Below are positions 32,787-41,507 of a DNA stretch of 41,949 bases, piece by piece. Both the position numbers and the translations under genes were made by a program. The stretch lies in assembly GCA_937873135.1 (NCBI GenBank), contig CALMVQ010000327.1:1-41949 (forward strand), given 5' to 3'. This DNA comes from an uncultured Scytonema sp. GTDB taxonomy: Bacteria > Cyanobacteriota > Cyanobacteriia > Cyanobacteriales > Nostocaceae. Position 1 is the first letter of the stretch; each line of letters begins with the position of its first letter. The notes under the pieces are model-generated. The model searched no databases and was not told where the DNA came from. It saw nothing but the letters and a program-made list of their open reading frames with translations.

Positions 32787-34286
32787 CTATTCTTCAGCTA
32801 GGATGACATTTTGGTTTGCCAATCCCTGTGATTCAGTGAAATCCTCACTGGCAAAGGAATTTCTTGGTTCTTTGAGGAAGAAGGCACACAAGCAGGAGCA
32901 GATGAGCGCTGTAACTCCCATCGTTTGAAACAGTGTCACTGGATTGGTTAAACTGAAAACTGTCAGATAAACCACACTGCCTAAGTTACCGTAAGCACCC
33001 ACGCTACCAGCAATTTGACCAGTAATTTCTTTCTTAATTAAAGGAGCCATGCCAAATGTAGCACCGCATCCTCCCTGGACAAAGGCGGCGCATAATACGC
33101 AGGCGGCGATCGCAAGTGGTATAGCCCAGTTACTACGAATCAGGCTCATATTCAGATAACTAAAGCCGATGATGGCTGTCGTGACTGTCAAAGTCCACTT
33201 CCGGCTACCAAGGCGATCTGAGATGTAGCCACCGCCAGGACGAGAGATAAAGTTTAACAGTGGATATGACGAAGCAATTAATGCAGCCGTTACATGATTG
33301 AGAGTAAAAGTATTCTCAAAGAAAGTCGGCAACATGGAAACGACAGCCAATTCTGAGCCAAAGCTGCTGACATAGGTAAAATTTAATAGAGCAACTTGGC
33401 GAAATTCATAGCGTTCAGATGGAGGGTAAACTTTTCTTCCAACCAGCATCTCCCGGTTAACTTGCCACGCTTTGTAGCTTTGGAAAGCATATAATCCTGC
33501 TAACAGTACCCACACAACGTACATTTGCGACTGATTGATGAAGTGAATTTTTGGTTGAGCCAAACGCCAAGTTAGCAAAGCCAAACCTAGAATCAATCCC
33601 AAATTCGAGAGACACAGTGCTACAAAACTGTTAACACTAGTCACTTCCATCGCACCGTTTTTCTTGGGTTTCTTGTAAACTTTTCCGGTTGGCGTGTCTT
33701 GAACACTATTGTAATAAAACACGCCATAAAGAGCGGTAACAATACCGCTTAAGGTGATCGCCAAACGCCAGTTTGTCGCATTTCCACTTAAAAAAGCTGT
33801 ACTTAATGCGACTATTGGCAATCCAAACTCAGCGGCAGCAGCACCAAAGTTACCCCAACCGCCATAAATTCCTTGAGCGCTGCCAGTTTCTTTGGGTGGG
33901 AACCACTCGGATACCATGCGAATTCCCACCACAAACCCCGAGCCGGCAATTCCCATTAACAGACGACCCCAAACCAATTGATTGAAGTCATGCGCTGTTG
34001 CCGTAATTAAACAGGGTACGACAGCATAGATAAGCAGAATTAAGTACGTAATCCTTGGACCGAAGCGATCCAGCAGCATACCAATAATAATTCGCGCTGG
34101 AATCGTCAGAGCCACGTTACAGATAGCTAGTGTTGAAATTTGCGCTTTCTCCAGATGTAATTCTGTGCCAATGGTTGTGGCAAACGGCGCAAAGTTAAAC
34201 CAACATATAAATGTGAGAAAGAAGGCAAACCAAGTCAGGTGTAAGATGCGGTAACGACCGTTAAATGAAAGTAAGCCTTTGATCAT
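32787..34286 (-). CDS. nrtP: nitrate/nitrite MFS transporter NrtP
   Basis: NrtP is the NarK-type major facilitator that takes up nitrate/nitrite in some cyanobacteria in place of the ABC-type NrtABCD. The 499-residue protein has about 12 membrane segments with the NNP-family signatures 'FLTFICWFNFAPFATTIG', 'RIIIGMLLDRFGPR', 'GIAGSGFVVGIRMVSEWFPPKETGSAQGIYGGWGNFGAA' (nitrate signature, with the conserved arginine) and 'FISRPGGGYISDRLGSRKWT'. A long cytoplasmic loop lies between segments 6 and 7 (about residues 205-225). It sits between nirA (29-bp gap) and narB (236-bp gap), so it belongs to the same NtcA-driven transcript. Confidence 0.93.
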   Translation of the reverse strand: MIKGLLSFNGRYRILHLTWFAFFLTFICWFNFAPFATTIGTELHLEKAQISTLAICNVALTIPARIIIGMLLDRFGPRITYLILLIYAVVPCLITATAHDFNQLVWGRLLMGIAGSGFVVGIRMVSEWFPPKETGSAQGIYGGWGNFGAAAAEFGLPIVALSTAFLSGNATNWRLAITLSGIVTALYGVFYYNSVQDTPTGKVYKKPKKNGAMEVTSVNSFVALCLSNLGLILGLALLTWRLAQPKIHFINQSQMYVVWVLLAGLYAFQSYKAWQVNREMLVGRKVYPPSERYEFRQVALLNFTYVSSFGSELAVVSMLPTFFENTFTLNHVTAALIASSYPLLNFISRPGGGYISDRLGSRKWTLTVTTAIIGFSYLNMSLIRSNWAIPLAIAACVLCAAFVQGGCGATFGMAPLIKKEITGQIAGSVGAYGNLGSVVYLTVFSLTNPVTLFQTMGVTALICSCLCAFFLKEPRNSFASEDFTESQGLANQNVILAEE

Positions 34287-34315
34287 TAAGGTTTCCTAAA
34301 TTAGAAATTGAAATG

Positions 34316-35890
34316 TTAGTTCTTAGGTGTGATGACTGCTTCAAGTAAGCATGCGCCAAAGTGTTCGATTAGGAGGGAACGCAATACTGGTTGCAAGTCT
34401 TCGCAGGGAACGCCTTTAGTGACACAAGTTCCCAAATGTGCTTCTTTGCCTACTTTGCCCCCCATATATATGTCAACCCCTTCTACGGCTTTGCCATTTT
34501 TGCGAGCTTTGGTTCCCATCAAGCCAATATCTGCGACTTGAGGCTGTCCGCAAGAGTTAGGGCATCCTGTCCAGTGAATTCGTACCGGACGAGTCAGTTT
34601 CAACTCTGCTTCCAACGCTTTAATCATTTCCAAAGCGCGGTTTTTAGTTTCAATGAGGGCGAAGTTACAAAACTGTGAGCCTGTACAAGAAACTAGCGAT
34701 CGCGTCAGGGGTTCGGGCTGAGTTTTAAATTTAGTCAGTAAATTTTCTGTTAAAAATGTTGCTAATTGCGAGTCTGGTATGTTGGGAATAATTAGGTTTT
34801 GCTCTACCGTAAGCCGAATTTCACTGCTGCCGTAAACCTCTGCCAGACGAGCAAGTTCAAACATATCATCAGCATACAACCGTCCTACAGGGATGTGCAA
34901 CCCTACGTAGTTCAATCCAAATTGTTTTTGTTTATATACCCCGATATGGTCGCGTTTTTCCCAGTTGATTTCGTCTTGTTCTGTAGCAGACAATAACGGC
35001 TTACCTAATCGCTTTTCAACCTCCGAACGGAACTTTTCTACACCCCATTCGTCTATTAACCACATTAGACGAGATTTTTGCCGATTAGCACGTAAGCCGC
35101 GATCGCGATAAACTTCCAAAATAGCTCTACATACTGCTACGACATCTTCAGGTGGTACCCAAGCATTCAAAGGAATAGCCGCTTCACAACGTTTGGCAGA
35201 GAAAAAGCCACCGACGAGGATGTTGAAGCCAAACGTCAGAACTCGGCACTCAGCACTGTTTTTAAAGGCAGGAACGAAAGCTAAGTCGTTGATTTCAGCA
35301 TGAACTGAATTATCTCGTCCGCCAGTAATTGCAATGTTGAACTTCCTTGGTAGGTTACTAAACTCTGGGTTCCCAACGCCATTGCTGGTGATCATGTCTT
35401 GAATTTGTTGCACCAACTCTCGCGTGTCGAACAACTCATCCGCATCCAACCCTGCCACTGGATCGCCTGTGATGTTGCGGACGTTGTCCATTCCTGACTG
35501 TATACTAGTCAAGCCAACTGCGCTCAATTTATTAAAGATATCTGGCAAATCTTCAATTCGGATGCCTCGCAATTGGATATTCTGCCTGCTAGTAATATCA
35601 GCGTTACCATCATCACCGTAACGCTGTACCACGGACGCTAACACGCGCATCTGATTGCTTGTAAGAATGCCGTTGGGCATCCGCATCCGCATCATAAACT
35701 TGCCAGGAGTAGCTGGACGAAAGAACACGCCTACCCACTTGAGTCGATGATCGCGATCAGTCTCATCCATTGCCTCCCAGCCCAAAAAGGCAAATTTCTC
35801 AATCTCGGCCTTCACAGCGAGTCCATCTTTTTCTGCCTTCAATTTCTCGAACTTGTTTAAGCTAGCTGTGGTAGTTGCTGTTTCTGTCAT
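34316..35890 (-). CDS. nirA: ferredoxin-nitrite reductase NirA
   Basis: NirA reduces nitrite to ammonium with six electrons from ferredoxin. The 524-residue protein has the siroheme/[4Fe-4S] ligands 'CTGSQFCNFALIETK' (about Cys409 and 415) and 'GCPNSCGQPQVADIG' (about Cys449 and 453), plus the paired nitrite/sulfite reductase half-domains ('FMMRMRMPNGILT', 'RQNIQLRGI', 'VEQNLIIPNIP'). One oddity is 'FVPAFKNSAECRVLTFGFN' at about residues 210-228: relatives have a shorter link to 'GFNVLVGGFFSAKRCEAA'. The extra residues come from two CTCAGCA-type heptamers at 35236-35259. It is the first gene of the operon. Confidence 0.96.
   Translation of the reverse strand: MTETATTTASLNKFEKLKAEKDGLAVKAEIEKFAFLGWEAMDETDRDHRLKWVGVFFRPATPGKFMMRMRMPNGILTSNQMRVLASVVQRYGDDGNADITSRQNIQLRGIRIEDLPDIFNKLSAVGLTSIQSGMDNVRNITGDPVAGLDADELFDTRELVQQIQDMITSNGVGNPEFSNLPRKFNIAITGGRDNSVHAEINDLAFVPAFKNSAECRVLTFGFNILVGGFFSAKRCEAAIPLNAWVPPEDVVAVCRAILEVYRDRGLRANRQKSRLMWLIDEWGVEKFRSEVEKRLGKPLLSATEQDEINWEKRDHIGVYKQKQFGLNYVGLHIPVGRLYADDMFELARLAEVYGSSEIRLTVEQNLIIPNIPDSQLATFLTENLLTKFKTQPEPLTRSLVSCTGSQFCNFALIETKNRALEMIKALEAELKLTRPVRIHWTGCPNSCGQPQVADIGLMGTKARKNGKAVEGVDIYMGGKVGKEAHLGTCVTKGVPCEDLQPVLRSLLIEHFGACLLEAVITPKN
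35236..35259 (-). repeat. heptamer-repeat insertion inside nirA
   Basis: CTCGGCA and CTCAGCA units followed by CTG are the same heptamers that fill narB 30866-30897. They add about seven residues (NSAECRVLT region) to NirA in frame. Confidence 0.6.
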
Positions 35891-36249
35891 GAGCTAATTT
35901 TCGCGTGCAAGTTATTTATTGATCGCTATCCCTGTTGAATCAACAAGGATGCAGCTTAAAAGTGTGATTTCTGTGATTTATTAGATAAACCTTAAGTTAA
36001 TGTTATGTAAACTGAAAAAACGTATGTTTTGTTACAAAAACTTTATGGTCTTGCGTAAAAGACAATGATTCTATGCGTTTTCCGCAATAAAGAGTGAAGG
36101 TAGTGGGTATATGAGTTGTAAGTTGAGAGAGTGCTAAGTGAAGAAGTGGAACTTCCACTTCACCCTACCTGCTTTTCGGTCAGAACTTCTAAAATGATGG
36201 CTTATTTGCCTTTCGGATCATTCATGGCTGTGAGTAAAATCAACTCATA
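35891..36249. other. divergent regulatory region of nirA and the Rieske gene
   Basis: The 359-bp gap contains the NtcA promoter of the nir operon (listed separately). The half nearer the Rieske gene (36036-36249) shows a short palindrome-like stretch near 36140-36165 but no clear promoter boxes. Confidence 0.5.
35994..36035 (-). promoter_or_regulatory. NtcA-activated promoter of nirA-nrtP-narB
   Basis: A perfect NtcA box GTA-N8-TAC lies at 36022-36035 (on the plus strand GTATGTTTTGTTAC). Exactly 22 bases downstream on the minus strand is a TAN3T -10 box, TAACTT (35999-35994). This is the canonical class II layout. Transcription should start about 35987 and leave a leader of about 97 bases before nirA. 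Confidence 0.92.
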
Positions 36250-36669
36250 ATGTTTCAAAATTTTTCCGTGGCTATAAATCGTCGTCATTTCATCACTGGC
36301 TTTGGAGTGGGTTGGGTAGGAAGTTCTTTATCCGTCGTAATAGCGGCTTGTTCTTCCCAAGCATCTGGAAATTGGCAAACTATCGGGACATTAGAGGAGC
36401 TAGAAAAGAAAGGTCAGTTGCTTGACAAAAACTCACCATTAGGTCCGGTTATGGTTGTGGATGCGTCCAAAACCAATCCGGTCGCAGTTAACCCTACCTG
36501 TACTCACGCAGGTTGTACAGTGGAATGGAAGGGCAATGCTAAAAAATTCCAATGTCCCTGTCATGGTGCAGAATTTGGGATAGATGGCAAAGTACAAAGA
36601 GGTCCTGCAACAGAAGCACTCAAAATTTACGCAGCGAAGATAGAAGGCAATTCAGTTTTAGTGAAATAA
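36250..36669 (+). CDS. Rieske [2Fe-2S] protein, PetC3-like
   Basis: This 139-residue Rieske protein has an N-terminal Tat/membrane-anchor region: 'INRRHFITGFGVGWVGSSLSVVIAAC' (twin arginine at residues 10-11, helix to about 35; 'AAC' could be a lipobox). The cluster ligands are 'CTHAGCTVEW' and 'CPCHGAEF', both two-residue Cys-His sets, with 'RGPATEALKIY' at the end. It is shorter than the b6f subunit PetC1 (about 180 residues), matching the PetC3 class placed in the plasma membrane. A cytochrome b6f role is therefore unlikely. It is divergent from nirA but does not share the NtcA -10 arrangement. The downstream HEAT-repeat gene follows by 41 bp. Confidence 0.88.
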   Translation: MFQNFSVAINRRHFITGFGVGWVGSSLSVVIAACSSQASGNWQTIGTLEELEKKGQLLDKNSPLGPVMVVDASKTNPVAVNPTCTHAGCTVEWKGNAKKFQCPCHGAEFGIDGKVQRGPATEALKIYAAKIEGNSVLVK

Positions 36670-36710
36670 AAGTTTTAGGGGTAATTAATAGTTAACAACT
36701 AACTCCACAC

Positions 36711-37928
36711 ATGGATAATATTAATCAGCTTTTGATGCAGGCGCAGGCTGCATATGATGCATATGACTGGTTATCGTTGAGTCAATACTTACAACAGTTA
36801 ATTCTGGGCGAAAACTCAAAACATCCAGATATTTATAAAAATCTGGAACATTTGCTGAAATTATCTCTTGCAGTTTTAAAGGAAGGGGATTTTCAGCAAC
36901 GCTGGGAGATATTTAAGGTTTTTAAATACTTTGATACTAATGTCATCCTCCCAATGGTAGATATTTTAGACAATGAAGAGACTGATGAAGAATTACAATG
37001 GTATGCAGTACAGATCTTAGGAGAACTGAAAAAGCCTGATGCTGTTGCACCTTTGGTTGAATTAATCAAAAAAGGTGAAAATGAAGAACTCCGGGTAATG
37101 GCAGCATCTGTGCTGGGGCAGATGGGTACACAGGCTATTACTGCCTTGACGGAATTATTAGCACACAAAGATACACGACTGTTAGCGGTGCAATCACTTT
37201 CCTTTATCCGCCAACCTGGAATTATCCCACCTCTGTTAAGTGTCGTGCAAGATTCACACGTTGCTGTACGGGCTGTAGCTGTTGAGGCATTGGGTAGCTT
37301 TCATGACGATCGCGTACCACCAGTGCTTTTGAATATTTTGAATGATGTATCTGCAACAGTCAGGCGAGAAGCAGTGCTAGGTTTAGGTTTTCGCCCTGAC
37401 TTATGTTCAGAATTAGATTTGGTGAAGAGGTTACAATCCAAGCTTTATGACTTAGACGAAGATGTTTGTAGTGCAGCGGTAACTGCCCTTTCTCGGATGG
37501 GTTGTGAGGCTGTTGCTGAGCAATTATTTCAGTTGCTCATGTCGCCTCACACACCAATAAAGTTACAGCTAGAAGCTATCCGTGGCATGTCTTGGGTAGA
37601 AACTTTATCTGGCTTGGAGTATCTGCAACAGGCATTTCATCAACTAGAATTGTTACCATTGTGGCTGGAAATTGTCAAGGTTCTAGGGCGAGTACAGTCG
37701 CCTGACAACACTTGTAAAGCAACGGAGATTTTACTAGAAATACTGCAATCTCAGCATCCGGGGGTTGAGATTGCTACAGTCAAAAGCGCGATCGCTCTAT
37801 CGTTTGGACACTTAGGCAATCAGCAGGCTGTCGAACCATTAACCGCAATGTTGACAGATCCAGACGATTCGGTGAGATTACACGCGATCGCTGCACTAAA
37901 AAATTTAGAATATCTTGAGGGTTGTTAA
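36711..37928 (+). CDS. HEAT-repeat protein
   Basis: This 405-residue all-helical repeat protein has about eight HEAT/PBS-lyase-type repeats. Examples are 'QWYAVQILGELKKPDAVAPLVELIKKGENEELRVMAASVLGQMG', 'HVAVRAVAVEALGSFHDDRVPPVLLNIL', 'EDVCSAAVTALSRMGCEAVAEQLFQLL' and 'DDSVRLHAIAALKNLEY'. Such repeats are scaffolds or, in cyanobacteria, phycobilin lyase subunits. No lyase-specific motif is visible, so a scaffold role is as likely. It follows the Rieske gene closely and is probably in the same transcript. The N-terminal 70 residues are helical but not clearly HEAT. Confidence 0.85.
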   Translation: MDNINQLLMQAQAAYDAYDWLSLSQYLQQLILGENSKHPDIYKNLEHLLKLSLAVLKEGDFQQRWEIFKVFKYFDTNVILPMVDILDNEETDEELQWYAVQILGELKKPDAVAPLVELIKKGENEELRVMAASVLGQMGTQAITALTELLAHKDTRLLAVQSLSFIRQPGIIPPLLSVVQDSHVAVRAVAVEALGSFHDDRVPPVLLNILNDVSATVRREAVLGLGFRPDLCSELDLVKRLQSKLYDLDEDVCSAAVTALSRMGCEAVAEQLFQLLMSPHTPIKLQLEAIRGMSWVETLSGLEYLQQAFHQLELLPLWLEIVKVLGRVQSPDNTCKATEILLEILQSQHPGVEIATVKSAIALSFGHLGNQQAVEPLTAMLTDPDDSVRLHAIAALKNLEYLEGC

Positions 37929-38451
37929 AGCCGACTTTCCGCACTTCGCCTTGTAATACACGTAAATTTCCAATATCTGGCTAATGGTGGTTAGATAACC
38001 ATCGCAAATCATCAATAATATTCAATATTAATACTTAATTATTGAGTATTATTAGAAATTGTTCTTGAATATCAATAGATTACATCTTGAAGTGCGGAAT
38101 ATGGGTTAAAGGTAAAGCTACAGATCCCGTTAAGTACTTCTCAGACACGCGAAAATCAGGATTTAGGTGTGGTTAAATCTCTCGGAAAACCTCTCCCCAA
38201 GCTAGATTTATCACCTTTTTCTTTACCCCCGGCAGACATTCGCTCAGTTTTCTTAACCTATCACAGATGTTTTCTTTGCCCAGGCAAAAGTCCCGCAATC
38301 CAGCGTTTTTAGTATAGGATAAAAATTTAATTCTATTTTAACCAAAATATAATCATAGTGATCAGCAAGATGCGATATTGTACTTTTCTGTATAGTGTAA
38401 AAGTAAAATTTTTTCCGTTGCTACATAGGTAAAATAAACAAGTTTAGAATC
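37929..38451. other. 523-bp intergenic region with a MITE-like element and a possible Pho box
   Basis: It contains the inverted-repeat element at 37937-38099. A CTTAACCT octamer at 38252-38259 equals the cyanobacterial Pho-box half-site unit, but the expected copies at 11-base spacing are poor. No gene was recognised. Confidence 0.4.
37937..38099. mobile_element. 163-bp MITE-like element
   Basis: TTCCGCACTTC at 37937-37947 and GAAGTGCGGAA at 38089-38099 are perfect 11-bp terminal inverted repeats. The interior is AT-rich and holds hairpins (TGGTTAGATAACCA near 37990) but no open frame. No target duplication was identified. It is probably a non-autonomous derivative of an insertion sequence. 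Confidence 0.55.
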
Positions 38452-38679
38452 ATGTTTATGATTAAATTTCAGAAAAGTCATCTACGAATGTCGATCTGGT
38501 TTGCACTTGGCTTGATCTGCGTGCTTATGTTCGCGCTCGGATTGCCTCAGCTAGGTTCAATAATGACCAACTTCAATCATCAGGGTTCTTTACATGCATA
38601 CACCCCAACAAACCAACCTGGGACTCCGTATTGGTCGGTTGGGGTATCTAGGGATTCAAACCATCTGCCAGATTTTTAG
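38452..38679 (+). CDS. small putative membrane peptide upstream of the phosphatase
   Basis: This 75-codon frame encodes one strong hydrophobic segment (about residues 14-34, 'IWFALGLICVLMFALGLPQL') followed by a polar tail ending NHLPDF. It resembles a signal peptide or anchor without a mature domain. It may be a genuine small membrane protein or the broken start of an exported-protein gene. The ribosome-binding site is weak. It lies 90 bp upstream of the alkaline phosphatase on the same strand. Confidence 0.35.
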   Translation: MFMIKFQKSHLRMSIWFALGLICVLMFALGLPQLGSIMTNFNHQGSLHAYTPTNQPGTPYWSVGVSRDSNHLPDF

Positions 38680-38769
38680 TGGCTCCTGGGTTTTGTCGAT
38701 CCCAATTTCAACTTTTGACGAAACATTTCCAAATAAATTTTCTCCAAATAAATTTTCAAGACAACTCCA

Positions 38770-40785
38770 ATGATTTCCTGGTTTGAAATACGTGTACGAG
38801 TGATCGCATGGATCGCCAGTTGTTTGCTGTTTATTTCGACGTTCTGGATTGAGCAACCTGCCTTTGCCTACGAAGCTCCGGGTAATGGCGTTAATGTGAT
38901 TATCATGATTGGTGATGGTATGGGTTGGCAGCCTGCACGAGCAGGTGCAATCGCCAACGGCGCTCCCTTTTACACTCGCGGTAAAGGTAGTGGTTTGAAC
39001 ATTCAGAAGTTGAGTGGTTATACTTATGCCACGACCTATGGAACTACGATTTATGACCAGAGGTTGGGTAGATTCAGTACGAGTAATACCGCAACGGATG
39101 AAACCAATCCGGTTACTAATGCCAGTCCCTTACGTCCCGATTTTTCCTTCAAGCCAACGCCCTTTAACTCTGGTATTGATATAGCAGATACAAGCGCAAG
39201 CGGCGGTGCTACTGACCAGAGTCTAGGTAATCTGGTAGGTTGGGAGCCAGAAAAAGGTGGTGACAATCCCTGGACACCTGCCACCCCTCAGCCCTGTGAA
39301 ATCGAGGTTCCTTATGGGCAATCGATTTCCTCAATCCCCCAACGGTATACCTGCCAAGCAGAGTACATCAAACTCAGCTATCCCGACTCGGCAAATACAG
39401 CCACAACGCTTTATACCGGGGTTAAGAGTTACAACAGTGCGATCGGGGTAGATATCTACGAGAAACCTCTAGAGACTATCCTGCAAACAGCAACTAAGCG
39501 TGGAAAGTCTACAGGTCTGGTAACCTCTGTGCCAATTGACCACGCAACCCCTGGTGCAGCAGCAGCCGCTGTCAAGCGCCGCAACAGATATGATGGTAAT
39601 TATCCGGCGTTAGACAACCTTTTACAGCAGGCAATTCGACCTGATTTTCAGGAAAATCCTGATCGCCCAGACCTACAAAACACCTACCTACCTACAGTGC
39701 TGCTAGGTGGTGGTCATCCCCTCGACCACGATAATACCGTCAACACTCCAGGAAAGCCAGGATATAGAGACCCTGGCACTTGCAACTACGTTTACATTAG
39801 AGCCTCTACCTACAAGGAACTGACGGGTAAGACTTCCCTAAGTGATGAAAAAGCTTGCAGCGCTTCTGCTGCGTCTAATCTCAACAACCGCTATGGCTAT
39901 CGTTTCCTAGAGCGGAGTCCGAATGCGACTAAGCTTTTGTTGAAGACTTCTAGAGAAATTAATCCCAACAATGGCGATCGCTTACTAGGTCTCTATGGGG
40001 CGCGAGGACAGGAAGGCAACATTCCAGTTAGCGGTGCTGATAGAGATTACAGCATTACCGGTCTTGCCAACTTTGCACGTCAAACTTCTCTGTATTTCCG
40101 TAATGATGCTGATGGTAGACCTGTGCTTTACCAGCGTGGTGATTTGCCTGTGAATGATACTGATCGCCCCCTCCAACCAGGTGAAATTGATGAGGCATTC
40201 ATTACACGTGAGGTGAACGAGAATCCTACCCTCGCGGATATGACCCAGGCGGCACTGAATGTCCTGGGTAAAGACCCGGATGGCTTCTGGCTGATGGTGG
40301 AAGGTGGCGATATTGATTGGGGAATCCATGACAACAATATCGACAACATCATTGGTGCAGTACTCGACTTTGATAAAGCTGTGGGTCTTGTAATTAAATG
40401 GATCGAGCGTAATGGTGGTTGGAAGAAGAATGTACTGGTTGTCACGGCTGACCATGACCACTACCTGACGCTGTACCCTAACTTCCCAAACTTGTTGAGA
40501 ACCAAGGGTGCAAAGGCACTCACCTTCAGTTCTGAAACTGACTCGGAAAAAGTAGGTCACAGTTTTGGCTCAATTCCTGAGGACAAGTATGGCTGGGGGA
40601 ACCACACTCGCCGTCCAGTGCCTGTTTACTATCAGGGTAGACCGTTTAAACTAGATAAGTACATCGGCAAGGGTTATAAAGCCTACGGATTTGATATTCC
40701 TGGCATTCCAGGTGGAGTAGACCAGGTTAACATCTATAAAGCGATGTACGAGGCAATTACCGATGAAGAACCCCAGGATTCTTAG
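38770..40785 (+). CDS. secreted alkaline phosphatase, PhoA family
   Basis: This 671-residue exported phosphomonoesterase has a signal peptide at about residues 8-34, ending near AFA-YEA. The core of the alkaline-phosphatase superfamily is visible: 'VIIMIGDGMGWQPARAGA' (metal Asp), 'SYPDSANTATTLYTGVKSYN' (nucleophile Ser in DSANTAT, about residue 210), 'GLVTSVPIDHATPGAAAA', 'LLGGGHPLD', 'MVEGGDIDWGIHDN' (metal Glu/Asp/His) and 'VVTADHDHYL'. A long insertion of about 130 residues between the first metal motif and the nucleophile, rich in Asn/Pro/Thr, is typical of large cyanobacterial PhoA-like enzymes. It is likely phosphate-starvation induced; the only regulatory hint is a lone CTTAACCT at 38252. 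Confidence 0.92.
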   Translation: MISWFEIRVRVIAWIASCLLFISTFWIEQPAFAYEAPGNGVNVIIMIGDGMGWQPARAGAIANGAPFYTRGKGSGLNIQKLSGYTYATTYGTTIYDQRLGRFSTSNTATDETNPVTNASPLRPDFSFKPTPFNSGIDIADTSASGGATDQSLGNLVGWEPEKGGDNPWTPATPQPCEIEVPYGQSISSIPQRYTCQAEYIKLSYPDSANTATTLYTGVKSYNSAIGVDIYEKPLETILQTATKRGKSTGLVTSVPIDHATPGAAAAAVKRRNRYDGNYPALDNLLQQAIRPDFQENPDRPDLQNTYLPTVLLGGGHPLDHDNTVNTPGKPGYRDPGTCNYVYIRASTYKELTGKTSLSDEKACSASAASNLNNRYGYRFLERSPNATKLLLKTSREINPNNGDRLLGLYGARGQEGNIPVSGADRDYSITGLANFARQTSLYFRNDADGRPVLYQRGDLPVNDTDRPLQPGEIDEAFITREVNENPTLADMTQAALNVLGKDPDGFWLMVEGGDIDWGIHDNNIDNIIGAVLDFDKAVGLVIKWIERNGGWKKNVLVVTADHDHYLTLYPNFPNLLRTKGAKALTFSSETDSEKVGHSFGSIPEDKYGWGNHTRRPVPVYYQGRPFKLDKYIGKGYKAYGFDIPGIPGGVDQVNIYKAMYEAITDEEPQDS

Positions 40786-40821
40786 AGAATAGAAAGTACA
40801 CTTTTTGATTTGTAAATTTCG

Positions 40822-40855
40822 TTGTAGGGATATTACTTATGCAATGTCCCTACAA
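40822..40855. repeat. short palindrome after the phosphatase gene
   Basis: TTGTAGGGA (40822-40830) and TCCCTACAA (40847-40855) are perfect complements with a 16-base loop. GTAGGGACATTGCAT-type palindromes recur widely in filamentous cyanobacteria. It lies about 37 bases after the stop and may protect the mRNA 3' end. Confidence 0.6.
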
Positions 40856-41148
40856 TTTGCCAATATATAGAGACATATATAGGGTAAATCCCAAATTTAG
40901 GCGCGGACAACTGTGATCGAACGCCCATTTTTTGTAGTTGTAACTTGTGTCGTTAAGCGTTCTTCAATTGACGGCAGGTTGAAACGTCGGTCGAAAATAA
41001 TTAGCCAACCAAAATTAACTCCTAAGCGTGCTAAATAGGAGTCTAACTGTTCAAGACCCGAATTAAGAGGGTCTCCTTTTTTATTGTGCCAAACTTTTAA
41101 TTCAATTCCTAAAGTTAGATTTCCATATTTTAAACACAAGTCCATGCG

Positions 41149-41206
41149 ATCGCGAAGCGCTGCTGCGTTCGCGAAGCTTCTCCCCTTGGGAGAAGCGCAG
41201 ATCGCG
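41149..41206. repeat. 52-bp small dispersed repeat with 6-bp target duplication
   Basis: The inserted unit 41149-41200 is GC-rich, with palindromes GCGAAGC...GCTTCGC-like and CTTCTCC-CCTT-GGGAGAAG. ATCGCG occurs at both ends (41149-41154 and 41201-41206). Excision of one unit restores a HIP1 octamer and the frame 'IGRDRMDLC'. Confidence 0.8.
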
Positions 41207-41479
41207 TCCAATTGCATATTCGCGTTCGAGAGTTCCACCTCCATTGACAACGCGATGCAAAAATGCCATCAGTACTATATGTGGTGCAATTTCGTGATAT
41301 AGTGCACTATTAAGTAATGGCTGACCGTGCTGACGCCAGAATGCCAAAAATGTCTGTAATAAGACATCGGTATCTATTTCCCCATCTGGAGTTAACCAGC
41401 TCGGACTAATGTAAGGTAAGCTATCTTGAGTCCCTTGTACTAAAACACGAGGAATGACCTCGCGGTAAATAGGATTTGC

Positions 41480-41507
41480 GTAGACGCTCTTAGCGGCTTG
41501 CCTATGG
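41480..41507. repeat. 28-bp small dispersed repeat
   Basis: A GTAGACGC...GGCTTGCC-type sequence is inserted between codons for 'LTM' and 'ANPIYREV'. Its removal restores the frame. The GTAGACGC motif recurs near 18320 and 28411. Confidence 0.75.

Noticed and set aside
36022-36035. NtcA box as a two-way promoter also serving the Rieske gene
   Set aside because: The box is symmetric, but there is no TAN3T box 20-24 bases downstream on the plus strand, so only nirA control is supported.
38640-38690. T-loop-like sequence (GGTTTGAATCCC on the minus strand) suggesting a tRNA
   Set aside because: The bases around it do not pair as a T-stem, and no acceptor or anticodon arm can be drawn.
39985-40560. 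191-codon minus-strand frame inside the alkaline phosphatase gene
   Set aside because: It is antisense to conserved phosphatase metal-site motifs; its translation has no domain-like pattern.
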